From assembly GCF_900187615.1 (NCBI RefSeq), contig NZ_FYDO01000015.1, positions 62,001-126,000 on the forward strand: a DNA stretch of 64,000 nucleotides, in the 5' to 3' direction. A program made the position numbers and the translations under genes. Below are positions 35,988 to 44,317 of this stretch, one piece after another (position 1 is the stretch's first letter; each line of letters opens with the position of its first letter). The DNA is from Pseudomonas sp. Irchel s3f7 (GTDB taxonomy: Bacteria; Pseudomonadota; Gammaproteobacteria; Pseudomonadales; Pseudomonadaceae). The notes beneath the pieces are model-generated. The model was not told where the DNA came from. It did no database searches and worked only from the letters and a program-made list of their open reading frames with translations.

Positions 35988-37976
35988 ATGTCCCTGCCCA
36001 AACATCATCTGGAATTGCTCAGCCCCGCCCGTGACGTGGCCATCGCCCGTGAGGCGATCCTGCATGGCGCTGATGCGATCTACATCGGCGGCCCGAGCTT
36101 CGGCGCCCGCCACAATGCCTGCAACGAAGTCAGCGAAATCGCCGAATTGGTGGAATTCGCCCGTCGCTATCACGCGCGGGTGTTCACCACCATCAACACC
36201 ATCCTGCACGACAACGAACTGGAGCCGGCCCGCAAGCTGATCCACCAGTTGTACGATGCCGGTGTCGATGCGCTGATCGTCCAGGACCTGGGCGTGATGG
36301 AGCTGGACATTCCACCCATCGAGCTGCACGCCAGCACCCAGACCGACATCCGCACCCTGGAACGGGCAAAGTTCCTCGATCAGGCCGGCTTCTCCCAACT
36401 GGTGCTGGCCCGTGAGCTGAACCTGCAAGAGATCCGTGCGATTGCCAACGAGACCGACGCGGCCATCGAGTTCTTCATCCACGGTGCGTTGTGCGTGGCG
36501 TTTTCCGGGCAGTGCAACATTTCCCACGCCCACACCGGTCGCAGCGCCAACCGCGGCGATTGCTCCCAGGCGTGCCGTTTGCCTTACACCCTCAAGGACG
36601 AAAAGGGCGGTGTGATCGCTTACGAAAAACACCTGCTGTCGATGAAGGACAACAACCAGAGCGCCAACATCCGCGCCCTGGTTGAGGCCGGCGTGCGTTC
36701 GTTCAAGATCGAAGGGCGCTACAAGGACATGGGCTATGTGAAAAACATCACGGCCTATTACCGCCAGCGCCTCGACGCCGTACTCGAAGACCGCCCGGAC
36801 CTGGCCCGTGCCTCCAGCGGCCGCACCGCGCACTTCTTCCTGCCCGACCCGGAAAAAACCTTCCACCGTGGCAGCACCGATTACTTCGTCACGGATCGCA
36901 AGATCGACATCGGCGCCTTCGACTCGCCGACCTTCACCGGTTTGCCGGTGGGTGTGGTCGAGAAAGTCGCCAAGCGTGACATGCAGGTCGTCACGCACGA
37001 ACCGCTGTCCAACGGCGACGGCCTCAATGTGCTGGTCAAGCGTGAAGTCGTGGGTTTCCGCGCCAACATCGCCGAGCCGAAAGGCGAATTCGAGGAGGAC
37101 GGCGAGAAGCGTTATCGCTATCGCGTCGAGCCAAACGAGATGCCGGAGGGGATGTACAAACTGCGCCCCAACCATCCGCTGAATCGCAACCTCGATCACA
37201 ACTGGCAACAGGCGCTGCAAAAGACCTCAGCCGAGCGTCGCGTGGCCCTGCGTTGGGTCGCTAGCCTGCGTGAAGAGCAGCTGGAACTCACCGCGACCAG
37301 CGAAGAGGGCATCAGCGCCAGCGTCACCCTGAAAGGGCCGTTCGGTGCCGCCAACAAGCCGGAGCAGGCACTGGAGCAATTGCAGGACCTGCTCGGTCAG
37401 TTGGGCACTACGCAGTACCACGCCATCGACATCAAGCTGGATGCGCCACAGGCGTACTTCATTCCGAACTCGCAGCTCAAAGCCTTGCGCCGTGAAGTGA
37501 TTGAAGCCTTGACCGAAGCGCGCATCGCCGCTCACCCGCGCGGTGGTCGCAAGGCCGAGACCACACCGCCACCGGTGTACCCGGAATCGCACCTGTCGTT
37601 CCTGGCGAACGTCTACAACCAGAAGGCCCGCGACTTCTATCATCGCCACGGCGTGAAGCTGATCGATGCGGCCTACGAGGCCCACGAGGAAACCGGCGAG
37701 GTGCCGGTGATGATCACCAAGCACTGCCTGCGATTCTCCTTCAACCTGTGCCCGAAACAGGCCAAGGGCGTGACTGGCGTGCGTACCAAGGTCGCGCCGA
37801 TGCAGTTGATCCACGGCGACGAAGTATTGACGCTGAAGTTCGACTGCAAGCCTTGCGAAATGCACATCATCGGCAAAATGAAAGGCCACATCTTCAACCT
37901 GCCGCAACCGGGCAGCGTGGTCGGTCACATCAGCCCTGAAGACCTGCTCAAGACCATCCCGCGCGCGCCGCATTGA
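35988..37976 (+). CDS. rlhA: 23S rRNA 5-hydroxycytidine synthase RlhA (peptidase U32 family)
   Basis: 662 residues. The U32 domain (HHLELLSPARDVAIAREAILHGADAIYIGG to VRSFKIEGRYKDMGYVKNITAYYR) includes the cysteine region GQCNISHAHTGRSANRGDCSQACRLPY. The C-terminal DUF3656-type part ends in MITKHCLRFSFNLCPKQAKG and CKPCEMHIIGKMKGHI, contributing more conserved cysteines. As I recall E. coli RlhA (YdcP, about 650 residues), the match is full length and close. It is longer than the tRNA-modifying TrhP (YegQ). RlhA hydroxylates C2501 of 23S rRNA. The old peptidase name is misleading. Confidence 0.9.
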   Translation: MSLPKHHLELLSPARDVAIAREAILHGADAIYIGGPSFGARHNACNEVSEIAELVEFARRYHARVFTTINTILHDNELEPARKLIHQLYDAGVDALIVQDLGVMELDIPPIELHASTQTDIRTLERAKFLDQAGFSQLVLARELNLQEIRAIANETDAAIEFFIHGALCVAFSGQCNISHAHTGRSANRGDCSQACRLPYTLKDEKGGVIAYEKHLLSMKDNNQSANIRALVEAGVRSFKIEGRYKDMGYVKNITAYYRQRLDAVLEDRPDLARASSGRTAHFFLPDPEKTFHRGSTDYFVTDRKIDIGAFDSPTFTGLPVGVVEKVAKRDMQVVTHEPLSNGDGLNVLVKREVVGFRANIAEPKGEFEEDGEKRYRYRVEPNEMPEGMYKLRPNHPLNRNLDHNWQQALQKTSAERRVALRWVASLREEQLELTATSEEGISASVTLKGPFGAANKPEQALEQLQDLLGQLGTTQYHAIDIKLDAPQAYFIPNSQLKALRREVIEALTEARIAAHPRGGRKAETTPPPVYPESHLSFLANVYNQKARDFYHRHGVKLIDAAYEAHEETGEVPVMITKHCLRFSFNLCPKQAKGVTGVRTKVAPMQLIHGDEVLTLKFDCKPCEMHIIGKMKGHIFNLPQPGSVVGHISPEDLLKTIPRAPH

Positions 37977-37983
37977 CGGACGG

Positions 37984-38013
37984 GTGGAGCGCGGCCCTGA
38001 TGCCGCGCTCCAC
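37984..38013. terminator. Bidirectional hairpin terminator after rlhA
   Basis: GTGGAGCGCGGC, loop CCTGAT, GCCGCGCTCCAC: a perfect 12-bp stem in the 54-base gap between convergent genes. An A-run (GAAAAAATC) just to the right gives a T-run for the minus-strand gene and a weak tail for rlhA. Confidence 0.8.
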
Positions 38014-38030
38014 TGTCGAAAAAATCGAGA

Positions 38031-38474
38031 CTAGTTACAGGCTTCAGCGACGGCCTTTTCGGCGCGTTTAAACTCCTGGCTGACGTCCGTAGTGATTTTC
38101 TGCTCTTTCATTTTCTGGCCGAGAAATGGTTGCTCACCGCGGGACTCGACTTCTGCATCTTCGGCAACGATCTGGGCTTTGATCGCGGTGGCATGTTCGT
38201 CGATGACAGCATCGACCTCAGCCTGGTTTTTTGCGGTGTCGAGGGCTTTGACCAGTTTGCCTGCTTCCGCTTTTTCGGCTTCGGCATAGGCCTCGACCGT
38301 CAATCCAGCGGCCATTGCCCGAGCTTGGGTTTCCAGGGCCTTCATGTGCTGCTGAGCGGTGTTGCACAGGGTTTCCTGCCGTTTGCTTTCGACTAGGCTC
38401 CAGATGTTGACGCCATAAATTGCGGCACCCGTGACAATGAGGATGACCGCGGCACTGATCAATTTGCCTTTCAC
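38031..38474 (-). CDS. Membrane-anchored small protein, function unknown
   Basis: 147 residues. One N-terminal hydrophobic segment (LISAAVILIVTGAAIYGVNIW) anchors a highly charged, alanine- and lysine-rich helical domain, probably periplasmic, with likely coiled-coil character (QHMKALETQARAMAAGL, AEAEKAEAGKLVKALDTAKNQAEVD). The start is GTG 38474; no better ATG exists in frame. I do not recognise the family. It converges with rlhA across a hairpin. Confidence 0.65.
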   Translation of the reverse strand: MKGKLISAAVILIVTGAAIYGVNIWSLVESKRQETLCNTAQQHMKALETQARAMAAGLTVEAYAEAEKAEAGKLVKALDTAKNQAEVDAVIDEHATAIKAQIVAEDAEVESRGEQPFLGQKMKEQKITTDVSQEFKRAEKAVAEACN

Positions 38475-38825
38475 ATTCCATACCCAAGCGTGTCAAGGGA
38501 AGTCCTGTTTTGCATCCATAGCCCGACTCCATTCGAATTAGAAAAGCGTAGCAGACGAAAATTTTCTTCCGGTGAAACGTTTCGCTCAGCGCGCTGCCGT
38601 TCGGGTTGAATTGCGGGCTGTAGAAGCGCCTGCGTCAGGGTTTTTACCGTCGCCAAGTGCTTCAATGGGTAGTAAGCATCTGTTTTAAAAAACAATTTGT
38701 ACTAAAAGGGCTTCCCAGACGGCGAGAAAGTTGATAAATTTCCGCCCGCTCTTGCAGCAACCCTTACAGGGTTCGCAGCGCAGGAGCTTCACAAGAGAGC
38801 GCCACGCTCTCGTCGCAACACCTAC
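38475..38825. other. Intergenic region upstream of tRNA-Gln, no gene seen
   Basis: 351 bases with no convincing open frame. It contains AT-richer DNA near 38680-38740 that could hold the tRNA promoter (TTGTAC and GATAAATT elements), but I would not define it more precisely. Confidence 0.4.
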
Positions 38826-38900
38826 AGGGGCGTCGCCAAGCGGTAAGGCAGCAGGTTTTGATCCTGCCATGCGTTGGTTCGAATCCAGCCGCCCCTGCCA
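38826..38900 (+). tRNA. tRNA-Gln (anticodon TTG)
   Basis: 75-base cloverleaf. The acceptor stem AGGGGCG pairs with CGCCCCT, followed by G and an encoded CCA. The anticodon stem GCAGG/CCTGC holds the loop TTTTGAT with anticodon TTG. The T arm carries GGTTCGAATCC. It stands alone, not in a tRNA cluster. No att-like duplication of its 3' end was noticed nearby. Confidence 0.95.
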
Positions 38901-39203
38901 TTTTCCTTACACTCATCCCGTCAGTCGGCCGTCAACGCGCCAGCTTGGGATGATTGTGTCTTTGAGAAACGCCAATGCCTGTTCGGCGTGGGCTCTCCTT
39001 TCAGTTGTCTATCCTCCTCTGTCACCCTTGTACTTGATCCTGGAATTCATCTGCAGTAAACAGGGCACATTCCGCGCATTATGCAGACATGCAGATCAGT
39101 TTTTTCGGCTTGGTGTCTGGGCATCAAAGGCGTTTAATCAAATGTGGACCCCCATGATCAAGCGAGATATCCGTTGGTAGAGCGCCGTCAGTTCAGTGGT
39201 GGC
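38901..39203. other. Intergenic region between tRNA-Gln and the GlxA-type regulator
   Basis: About 300 bases with no supported gene. Base composition is lower in GC than the flanking genes. No terminator with a clear T-run follows the tRNA. Confidence 0.35.
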
Positions 39204-40187
39204 ATGAAGGGTAAGAATCTTCGCTACCTCAATGATCATGAGGGCCAACCGGTCCTTCGGGCCCGCGCAGGGTTTTTGTTGCTGGAGCATTTTTCGTTGC
39301 CTGCGTTTACCCAGGCGCTCGATACGATTGTCACTGCAAACCTGTTAAGGCCTGCATTGTTCTCAACGAAAACCTTCGGGCTGACGGAAGGGGAAGTGAT
39401 CAGTGATCTGGGGCTGGTCATTCGACCCGATGCAAGTCTCAATCATGCCGCGATCCAGGACCTGGACTTGCTGGTTGTCTGTGGCGGGTACCGTACGGCA
39501 CTCAAAGCGGACGATGCATTGATCAATCTGTTGCGCGAAGCGTCTGATCAGGGCGTTACGCTGGCTGGTGTGTGGAATGGCGCCTGGTTCCTCGGACGAG
39601 CCGGTTTGCTGGATGGATATCGCTGCGCGATTCACCCTGAACATCGTCCCGCACTGGCGGAAATTGCCAGGCTGGCTCAAGTCACCAGTGAAGCCTATGT
39701 GGTTGATCGCGACCGCCTGACCGCATCCAGTCCCAATGGTGCGTTCTACATGGCCCTCGAGTGGATAAAGGGCTTGCACGACAAGGCACTGACCGACGGC
39801 ATTGAAGACATTCTTGCATTTGAAGCTTCGCGTTACCGGCGCATCAAGCCAACGCTGAACGTGTCGGTCAGCGGTCCTCTCAGGGAAATGGTCAACTTGA
39901 TGGATGCCAACCTGGAGGAGCCGCTGGAAATGGAGGTGCTCTGCCTGTACGCGGGCCGATCCCGTCGACAGATCGAACGTCTGTTCAAAGAGCAGCTTGG
40001 CACCACCCCGCAACGCTATTACATGGACTTGCGGATAACTGAAGCACGTCGACTCCTTCAGCACACCACGTTGACCATCGTCGAAGTCTCGGTAGCCTGT
40101 GGTTTCGTTTCGCCCAGCCACTTCAGCAAATGCTACAACGCGTATTTCGGTTATCGGCCATCAAAGGAAATCAGGCTGGTCAAATAA
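39204..40187 (+). CDS. GlxA-family AraC regulator with DJ-1/PfpI-like domain
   Basis: 327 residues from ATG 39204 (MKGKNLRYLNDHEGQPV). The N-terminal class I glutamine amidotransferase-like domain has FLLLEHFSLPAFTQALDTI, the nucleophile-elbow region LLVVCGGYRTAL and VTLAGVWNGAWFLGRAGLL, and is not expected to be catalytic. The C-terminal AraC domain has LEMEVLCLYAGRSRRQIERLFKE and TIVEVSVACGFVSPSHFSKCYNAYFGYRPSKEI. Relatives regulate amine, arginine or choline/carnitine use. Longer starts (39144) have no family support. The target may include neighbouring genes. Confidence 0.82.
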   Translation: MKGKNLRYLNDHEGQPVLRARAGFLLLEHFSLPAFTQALDTIVTANLLRPALFSTKTFGLTEGEVISDLGLVIRPDASLNHAAIQDLDLLVVCGGYRTALKADDALINLLREASDQGVTLAGVWNGAWFLGRAGLLDGYRCAIHPEHRPALAEIARLAQVTSEAYVVDRDRLTASSPNGAFYMALEWIKGLHDKALTDGIEDILAFEASRYRRIKPTLNVSVSGPLREMVNLMDANLEEPLEMEVLCLYAGRSRRQIERLFKEQLGTTPQRYYMDLRITEARRLLQHTTLTIVEVSVACGFVSPSHFSKCYNAYFGYRPSKEIRLVK

Positions 40188-40208
40188 CTGTCATGCAATC
40201 ACCGATGG

Positions 40209-40871
40209 CTAGCGAAACCGCTGCGCAATGCCATCGGCAAACGGATAGATAGAAAACCAGGGTCTGGCCTCGTCGATCACTCGCTGGAACGAAGGTCGGG
40301 TGATCAGCCGCTCGAAATACGCATTCAAGTGCGGGTAGTCATCGGCAAACGGCACCAGCGTATCGGCATAGAACAATGCCGGGCAGGCGGCGCAGTCGGC
40401 CATGCTGAACTCGTCTCCGGTGGCCCACATTCTGGACGCCAATTGACGGTCGAGCATGCCGTACGCGGTCGTCAGTGCGGCGCGTTCCCGGGTCAGGTCG
40501 CCGTTCGTCGAGCGCAGGCGATCGAGGACGATCTGGTTCATCGGCCCCTGGACGTCGAGGTCGAAAAAACGATCCCACAAACGAATCTCCCACGCAGCCT
40601 CCCAATCGTCGGGAATCAGGCGATGTCGGCGTGCATGAAAGTGGTCCAGATACTCGATGATGATGCTCGATTCCGCCACGTCGCGCTGACGTGCGTGATC
40701 GCGGATCACCGGAAACTTGACCAGTGGCCACAGGGCTTGAAGCTCTGCCCGGTCGGCCTCGTTGCCCAGGTCGATGATCTTTTTTTCAAACTCGATGTCG
40801 TGTTCGTAGAGTGCGATCAGCACTTTGTGGCAGTACGACGAGAGCGGATGGAAGTAGAGAGTCAGCGGCAT
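40209..40871 (-). CDS. Glutathione S-transferase family protein
   Basis: 220 residues. N-terminal thioredoxin-like domain: LTLYFHPLSSYCHKVLIALYEHDIEFEKKII with the usual active-site Ser/Cys region, then AESSIIIEYLDHF, the conserved ES/SSI glutathione contact. The C-terminal helical domain has ASRMWATGDEFSMADCAACPALFY, the N-capping box. The GAGGGACC ribosome site supports ATG 40871. Its substrate is unknown. It converges with the GlxA-type regulator gene and diverges from the guanidine-associated operon. Confidence 0.87.
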   Translation of the reverse strand: MPLTLYFHPLSSYCHKVLIALYEHDIEFEKKIIDLGNEADRAELQALWPLVKFPVIRDHARQRDVAESSIIIEYLDHFHARRHRLIPDDWEAAWEIRLWDRFFDLDVQGPMNQIVLDRLRSTNGDLTRERAALTTAYGMLDRQLASRMWATGDEFSMADCAACPALFYADTLVPFADDYPHLNAYFERLITRPSFQRVIDEARPWFSIYPFADGIAQRFR

Positions 40872-40935
40872 CTTTCGGTCCCTCGGCCAAGTGCAAACCC
40901 GTGCATTATCCGCCTGCACTCGCCGATGTGCGAGG

Positions 40936-40952
40936 TGCTCCATCGTGGTGCT
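40936..40952 (+). promoter_or_regulatory. Putative NtrC-binding site
   Basis: TGCTCCATCGTGGTGCT fits the NtrC dyad TGCACCA-N4-GGTGCA with two mismatches in the half sites. It lies about 115 bases upstream of the sigma-54 promoter, a usual enhancer distance. Assignment is by eye. Confidence 0.6.
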
Positions 40953-41051
40953 GTTTGGAGGTGAAAGGGTTGGGAATTGCTTGACCTGACAATCATTAAA
41001 ATATCTTTTAAATCAATGTGATCGTAACTCGTTCGGTGATCAGTCCGAACG

Positions 41052-41067
41052 TGGCACGCACATTGCT
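41052..41067 (+). promoter_or_regulatory. Sigma-54 (RpoN) promoter, -24/-12 type
   Basis: TGGCACGCACATTGCT matches the consensus TGGCAC-N5-TTGCW exactly. The -12 GC at 41065-41066 predicts transcription start near 41078, leaving a leader of about 105 bases that contains the two riboswitch hairpins before ATG 41183. Confidence 0.8.
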
Positions 41068-41100
41068 CCATTCCTCTGGCACCGGTTCTGGTGCGATTGA

Positions 41101-41151
41101 TCCGGGACGACCCGGAGGCCTAGCGGCTCTGCGATATCTGGACGACCAGGT
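41101..41151 (+). promoter_or_regulatory. Guanidine-II (mini-ykkC) riboswitch candidate
   Basis: Two hairpins with identical ACGA tetraloops: TCCGGG-ACGA-CCCGGA (41101-41116, perfect 6-bp stem) and ATCTGG-ACGA-CCAGGT (41136-41151, one G-U pair), joined by a 19-base linker. Paired stem-loops with ACGR loops and C-G closing pairs are the defining feature of the mini-ykkC class, which binds free guanidine and usually exposes the ribosome site. A strong AGGAGG lies 20 bases downstream at 41171-41176. The predicted sigma-54 start places both hairpins in the transcript. Confidence 0.85.
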
Positions 41152-41182
41152 GACATTTTGACTAATCATCAGGAGGTTACTT

Positions 41183-42232
41183 ATGGCGCCCACGCCTCGA
41201 ACTACCCCTCATTCAGCGTTCGAACACCTGCCCCTCGTGGACATTGGCGGACTGTTTTCCGACTGCGCAGCCGATCGCATCCAAGCCGCCGCAGCGTTGG
41301 GGAACGCCGCGCAGCAGGCAGGTTTCCTCTATGTGACCGGGCACGGTATCGATCCGCAGATCATCAATCGTCTCAAGCAACGGAGCGTTGAATACTTCGC
41401 CCAGCCGGTCGAGCGCAAGATGCAGGATTACATCGGGCTTTCGAGCAATCACTGCGGGTATGTCCCGGAGGGCGAGGAGCAGTTTGTCGAGGGCAGCATC
41501 GATCACAAGGAGGCCTTCGACGTTGGCTTCGACTATGTCCTGCCAGAGGGGCAGCGCCCCATGCTGGGGGCCAATCGCTGGCCAGTGTTGCCGGGTTTCA
41601 AGCAGGACATCAAGGCTTACTACGACGCGGTGTTCAGTCTTAGCCTTGCGCTGTTTCGGGGCTTTGCGCTGGCCTTGGGTTTACCGGAAAACGCCATCAG
41701 CCAGTGGGTCAATCATCCGCCCAGTCAACTTCGATTGATCCACTATCCGTATTCAAAGGATGCACCGCAGGATCGTCCGGGCATTGGCGCGCACACCGAC
41801 TACGAATGCTTCACCATCCTGCTGCCGACTGCGCCGGGGCTTGAAGTGTTGAACGGAGCAGGGCAGTGGATCGACGTGCCGCTGGTCGAAGGTGCATTTG
41901 TGATCAATATCGGCGACATGATGGAGGTGCTGAGCAATGGCACCTACGTCGCCACGGCCCATCGGGTGCGCAAGGTCAGTGAAGAGCGTTATTCCTTCCC
42001 GATGTTCTGCGCTTGCGACTATGACACGGTCATCGAACCTATCGCGCAACTGCTCGAACCGGCAACGCCGAGCCGCTATGGGCCGGTGGTTTGCGGTGAG
42101 CATCTGTATGCACAAACCCTGCAAACCTTTCGCTATCTCAAGCAACGCATGGCGCGGGGCGAGCTGAGTTTGCCCAGTGGCGCCAAAGGCTTGTCGTCAT
42201 TCGGCTACGCCCCCATCTGCGAGGAGGTTTGA
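41183..42232 (+). CDS. 2-Oxoglutarate/Fe(II)-dependent oxygenase, isopenicillin N synthase-like
   Basis: 349 residues. The N-terminal DIOX_N domain (LPLVDIGGLF, AAQQAGFLYVTGHGID) is followed by the double-stranded beta-helix core with metal ligands His204 and Asp206 (GAHTDYECFTIL) and His260 (ATAHRV), and the 2-oxoglutarate-binding Arg269 in ERYSFPMF. All catalytic residues are present. The substrate is not evident from family. It is the first gene behind a guanidine-II riboswitch candidate, and some plant and bacterial relatives hydroxylate homoarginine-type compounds and release guanidine, so a guanidino substrate is a reasonable inference. AGGAGG ribosome site; overlaps none, next gene starts 1 base after the stop. 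Confidence 0.88.
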   Translation: MAPTPRTTPHSAFEHLPLVDIGGLFSDCAADRIQAAAALGNAAQQAGFLYVTGHGIDPQIINRLKQRSVEYFAQPVERKMQDYIGLSSNHCGYVPEGEEQFVEGSIDHKEAFDVGFDYVLPEGQRPMLGANRWPVLPGFKQDIKAYYDAVFSLSLALFRGFALALGLPENAISQWVNHPPSQLRLIHYPYSKDAPQDRPGIGAHTDYECFTILLPTAPGLEVLNGAGQWIDVPLVEGAFVINIGDMMEVLSNGTYVATAHRVRKVSEERYSFPMFCACDYDTVIEPIAQLLEPATPSRYGPVVCGEHLYAQTLQTFRYLKQRMARGELSLPSGAKGLSSFGYAPICEEV

Positions 42233-42233
42233 C

Positions 42234-43175
42234 ATGCACCTTCACGACCTTGTCGAGCAATTTGCACAACAATCACCCCACGGTGTTCCTGACTGGATGC
42301 TCGGTTTCTACAAGCGCCGGGCGATCAGTTATGCCGACGGCCTGACCGACGTGCAGACCCACGTGTGCTGGTTCCAGAGTCGCAATTTCACCATCGATCT
42401 GCGCCTGCCGCTCGAGCACCAGCAGGTCGCGGCCAAGCCCTTGTCGGCGTACAACGCGCAAGAGCTGCAAGTGCTCGCCAATTACGAAGGCTGGGAAGCC
42501 TTGTGTTCCTGGGAAGGCGAGACCCTGAGCTGGCACACGGACACGTCTTTGCAGGTGCACAATCGCTGGCCGGAGCCTGGACTGCTCAAGCGCATCGGTG
42601 ACTGCATGATCGAGTTCTCACCCAGTGACGCCTACGTCGAAGACTGGCGCTTGCAATCATCGGCACCGGGGGCATTGATCGGCTTGCGACTGCTGCACGA
42701 AAAGGAACTGGACAGCGGCCGCGTGCACCACCGTGGTGGTGGGCTGATCGTGTGCGGCGATCATGCGGCGCTGGTGCTTGGGCGTGCCGAGGTGCTTGAG
42801 TGCGGCCCCCTCGATCTGCGTGATGCGGTTGCGCGCCATGCCGATGATCTGCCATGGCTCAGCCAGGCCTTCAACTTCGAGACTTCAGTTGCCTGTGGTT
42901 CCCTCGCAGAGGGCTACAACGTGACCCTATCGACCTGCGCTGCACGCATCGGTCAGCCGCTGATCTCGCTGGAAGGCTTCGAGATTCACCCTGACGGTCA
43001 GCACGTTTTCCAGTTGCTTCAGGTCGACGGTGTTGTCCGCGAGCGCTTGTTTGTCATCGACACGCTGGAGCCGCAGGTCAGCTATTCACCCGCCACCGGC
43101 TTCACCGACCGTGCCGCGCAATGGTACGAGCGCGAATCCCCGACATTGAGCCGCTACACCCGGCCGCTCGTTTGA
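42234..43175 (+). CDS. Uncharacterised protein in the guanidine-sensing operon
   Basis: 313-residue soluble protein without signal peptide or membrane segments. I do not recognise a family. Visible features: an N-terminal stretch VPDWMLGFYKRRAISYADGLTDVQTHVCWFQSRNFTIDLRLP that looks beta-rich, many Trp and His residues, CSWEGETLSWHTD, and a middle YVEDWRLQSSAPGALIGLRLL. The start at ATG 42234 has a strong GAGGAGG site inside the end of the oxygenase gene, indicating coupled translation. Position between an oxygenase and a binding protein suggests a role with the same substrate. A lipocalin- or calycin-like barrel is possible but unproven. Confidence 0.75.
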   Translation: MHLHDLVEQFAQQSPHGVPDWMLGFYKRRAISYADGLTDVQTHVCWFQSRNFTIDLRLPLEHQQVAAKPLSAYNAQELQVLANYEGWEALCSWEGETLSWHTDTSLQVHNRWPEPGLLKRIGDCMIEFSPSDAYVEDWRLQSSAPGALIGLRLLHEKELDSGRVHHRGGGLIVCGDHAALVLGRAEVLECGPLDLRDAVARHADDLPWLSQAFNFETSVACGSLAEGYNVTLSTCAARIGQPLISLEGFEIHPDGQHVFQLLQVDGVVRERLFVIDTLEPQVSYSPATGFTDRAAQWYERESPTLSRYTRPLV

Positions 43176-43214
43176 ACCCAATGCGTCACCCCATTCATAA
43201 CCCGTGAGGTTTCC

Positions 43215-44294
43215 ATGAAGGCATTCTCGTGCGTGTTCTACCGTTTTGCATTCGTGTTGCTGGCGTTGTCCTGTGTGGCTTTCGGTGCTTCTGCGGCCGA
43301 GAAAAAACAGTCGTTCAAGGTGGCCTGGTCGATCTATTCCGGGTGGATGCCGTGGGGCTACGCCAGCGAACACGGGATCATCGAAAAATGGGCGAAAAAG
43401 TACGGCATCCAGATTGAACTGGTGCAACTCAACGACTACATCGAGTCGATCAACCAGTACGCCGCGGGGGCATTCGATGCCTGCGGCATGACCAACATGG
43501 ATGCCTTGACCATCCCGAGCGCCAATGGCGTGGACACCACGGGGCTGATTCTGGGCGATTACTCCAACGGCAACGACGCCATCGTCCTGAAGAACGGCAA
43601 GAGCTTTGCCGACATCAAGGGCCAGCAGGTCAATCTGGTGGAGTTGTCGGTGTCCGACTACCTGATGTCCAGGGCTTTGGACATCCATGGGCTGAGCCAA
43701 CGCGATATCAAGATCATGAACACCTCCGATGCTGATGCGGTGGCTTCGTTCTCCACGTCCGGGGTGACGGCGGCAGCATTGTGGAATCCGCAATTGAGCA
43801 TGGTGATGAAGCAGTCACCGACGGCGGTTCAGGTCTTCACCTCCAAAGAAATACCGGGGGAGATCATTGACATGATGGCGGTGAACACCGAGACGCTGGC
43901 GGCCAATCCGGAACTGGGCAAGGCGTTGGTCGGTGCGTGGTTCGAGACCTTGCAATTGATGAGCGGCGACGACGGGCAGGCCATCGCCGCACGTACTTCG
44001 ATGGCCGAGCGCTCGGGTACCGACCTTAAAGGCTACGAGGAACAACTCACGCAAACCATGTTGTTTTATACGCCGGGCACCGCGTTCGAGTTCGCCAACT
44101 CCGACGCCATCCGCCATACCATGGACAAGGTGCGCACCTTCTCCTTTGCCAAAGGCTTGCTGGGCCAGGCCGCCACCAGCGCCGATGCGGTGGGCATGCA
44201 GTTTGCCGACGGCTCTACCCTTGGTGATAAGAACAACATCAAGCTGCGCTTCGATAGCCGCTTCGTGAACATGGCGGTGGCCAACCAGCTCTGA
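43215..44294 (+). CDS. ABC transporter substrate-binding protein, urea/guanidine-carboxylase-associated type
   Basis: 359 residues with a Sec signal peptide ([21 protein letters not shown]) and a NitT/TauT-like binding fold: [77 protein letters not shown] and a late [16 protein letters not shown]. It resembles the periplasmic component found near urea (guanidine) carboxylase genes, as I recall that family. No permease or ATPase gene follows: the operon ends at a truncated DoxX gene 24 bases on. It may work with a transporter encoded elsewhere, or its partners may have been lost. Confidence 0.85.
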   Translation: MKAFSCVFYRFAFVLLALSCVAFGASAAEKKQSFKVAWSIYSGWMPWGYASEHGIIEKWAKKYGIQIELVQLNDYIESINQYAAGAFDACGMTNMDALTIPSANGVDTTGLILGDYSNGNDAIVLKNGKSFADIKGQQVNLVELSVSDYLMSRALDIHGLSQRDIKIMNTSDADAVASFSTSGVTAAALWNPQLSMVMKQSPTAVQVFTSKEIPGEIIDMMAVNTETLAANPELGKALVGAWFETLQLMSGDDGQAIAARTSMAERSGTDLKGYEEQLTQTMLFYTPGTAFEFANSDAIRHTMDKVRTFSFAKGLLGQAATSADAVGMQFADGSTLGDKNNIKLRFDSRFVNMAVANQL

Positions 44295-44317
44295 GCGAAG
44301 GCGACCAAGGGGGTGCA

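Noticed and set aside
38826-39203. tRNA-Gln as an integration site for a mobile element
   Set aside because: No integrase and no repeated tRNA 3' end was seen in the following genes.
44066-44317. Continuation of the DoxX frame into the binding-protein gene
   Set aside because: Similarity to DoxX stops at 44318. The rest is antisense to the well-supported binding protein.
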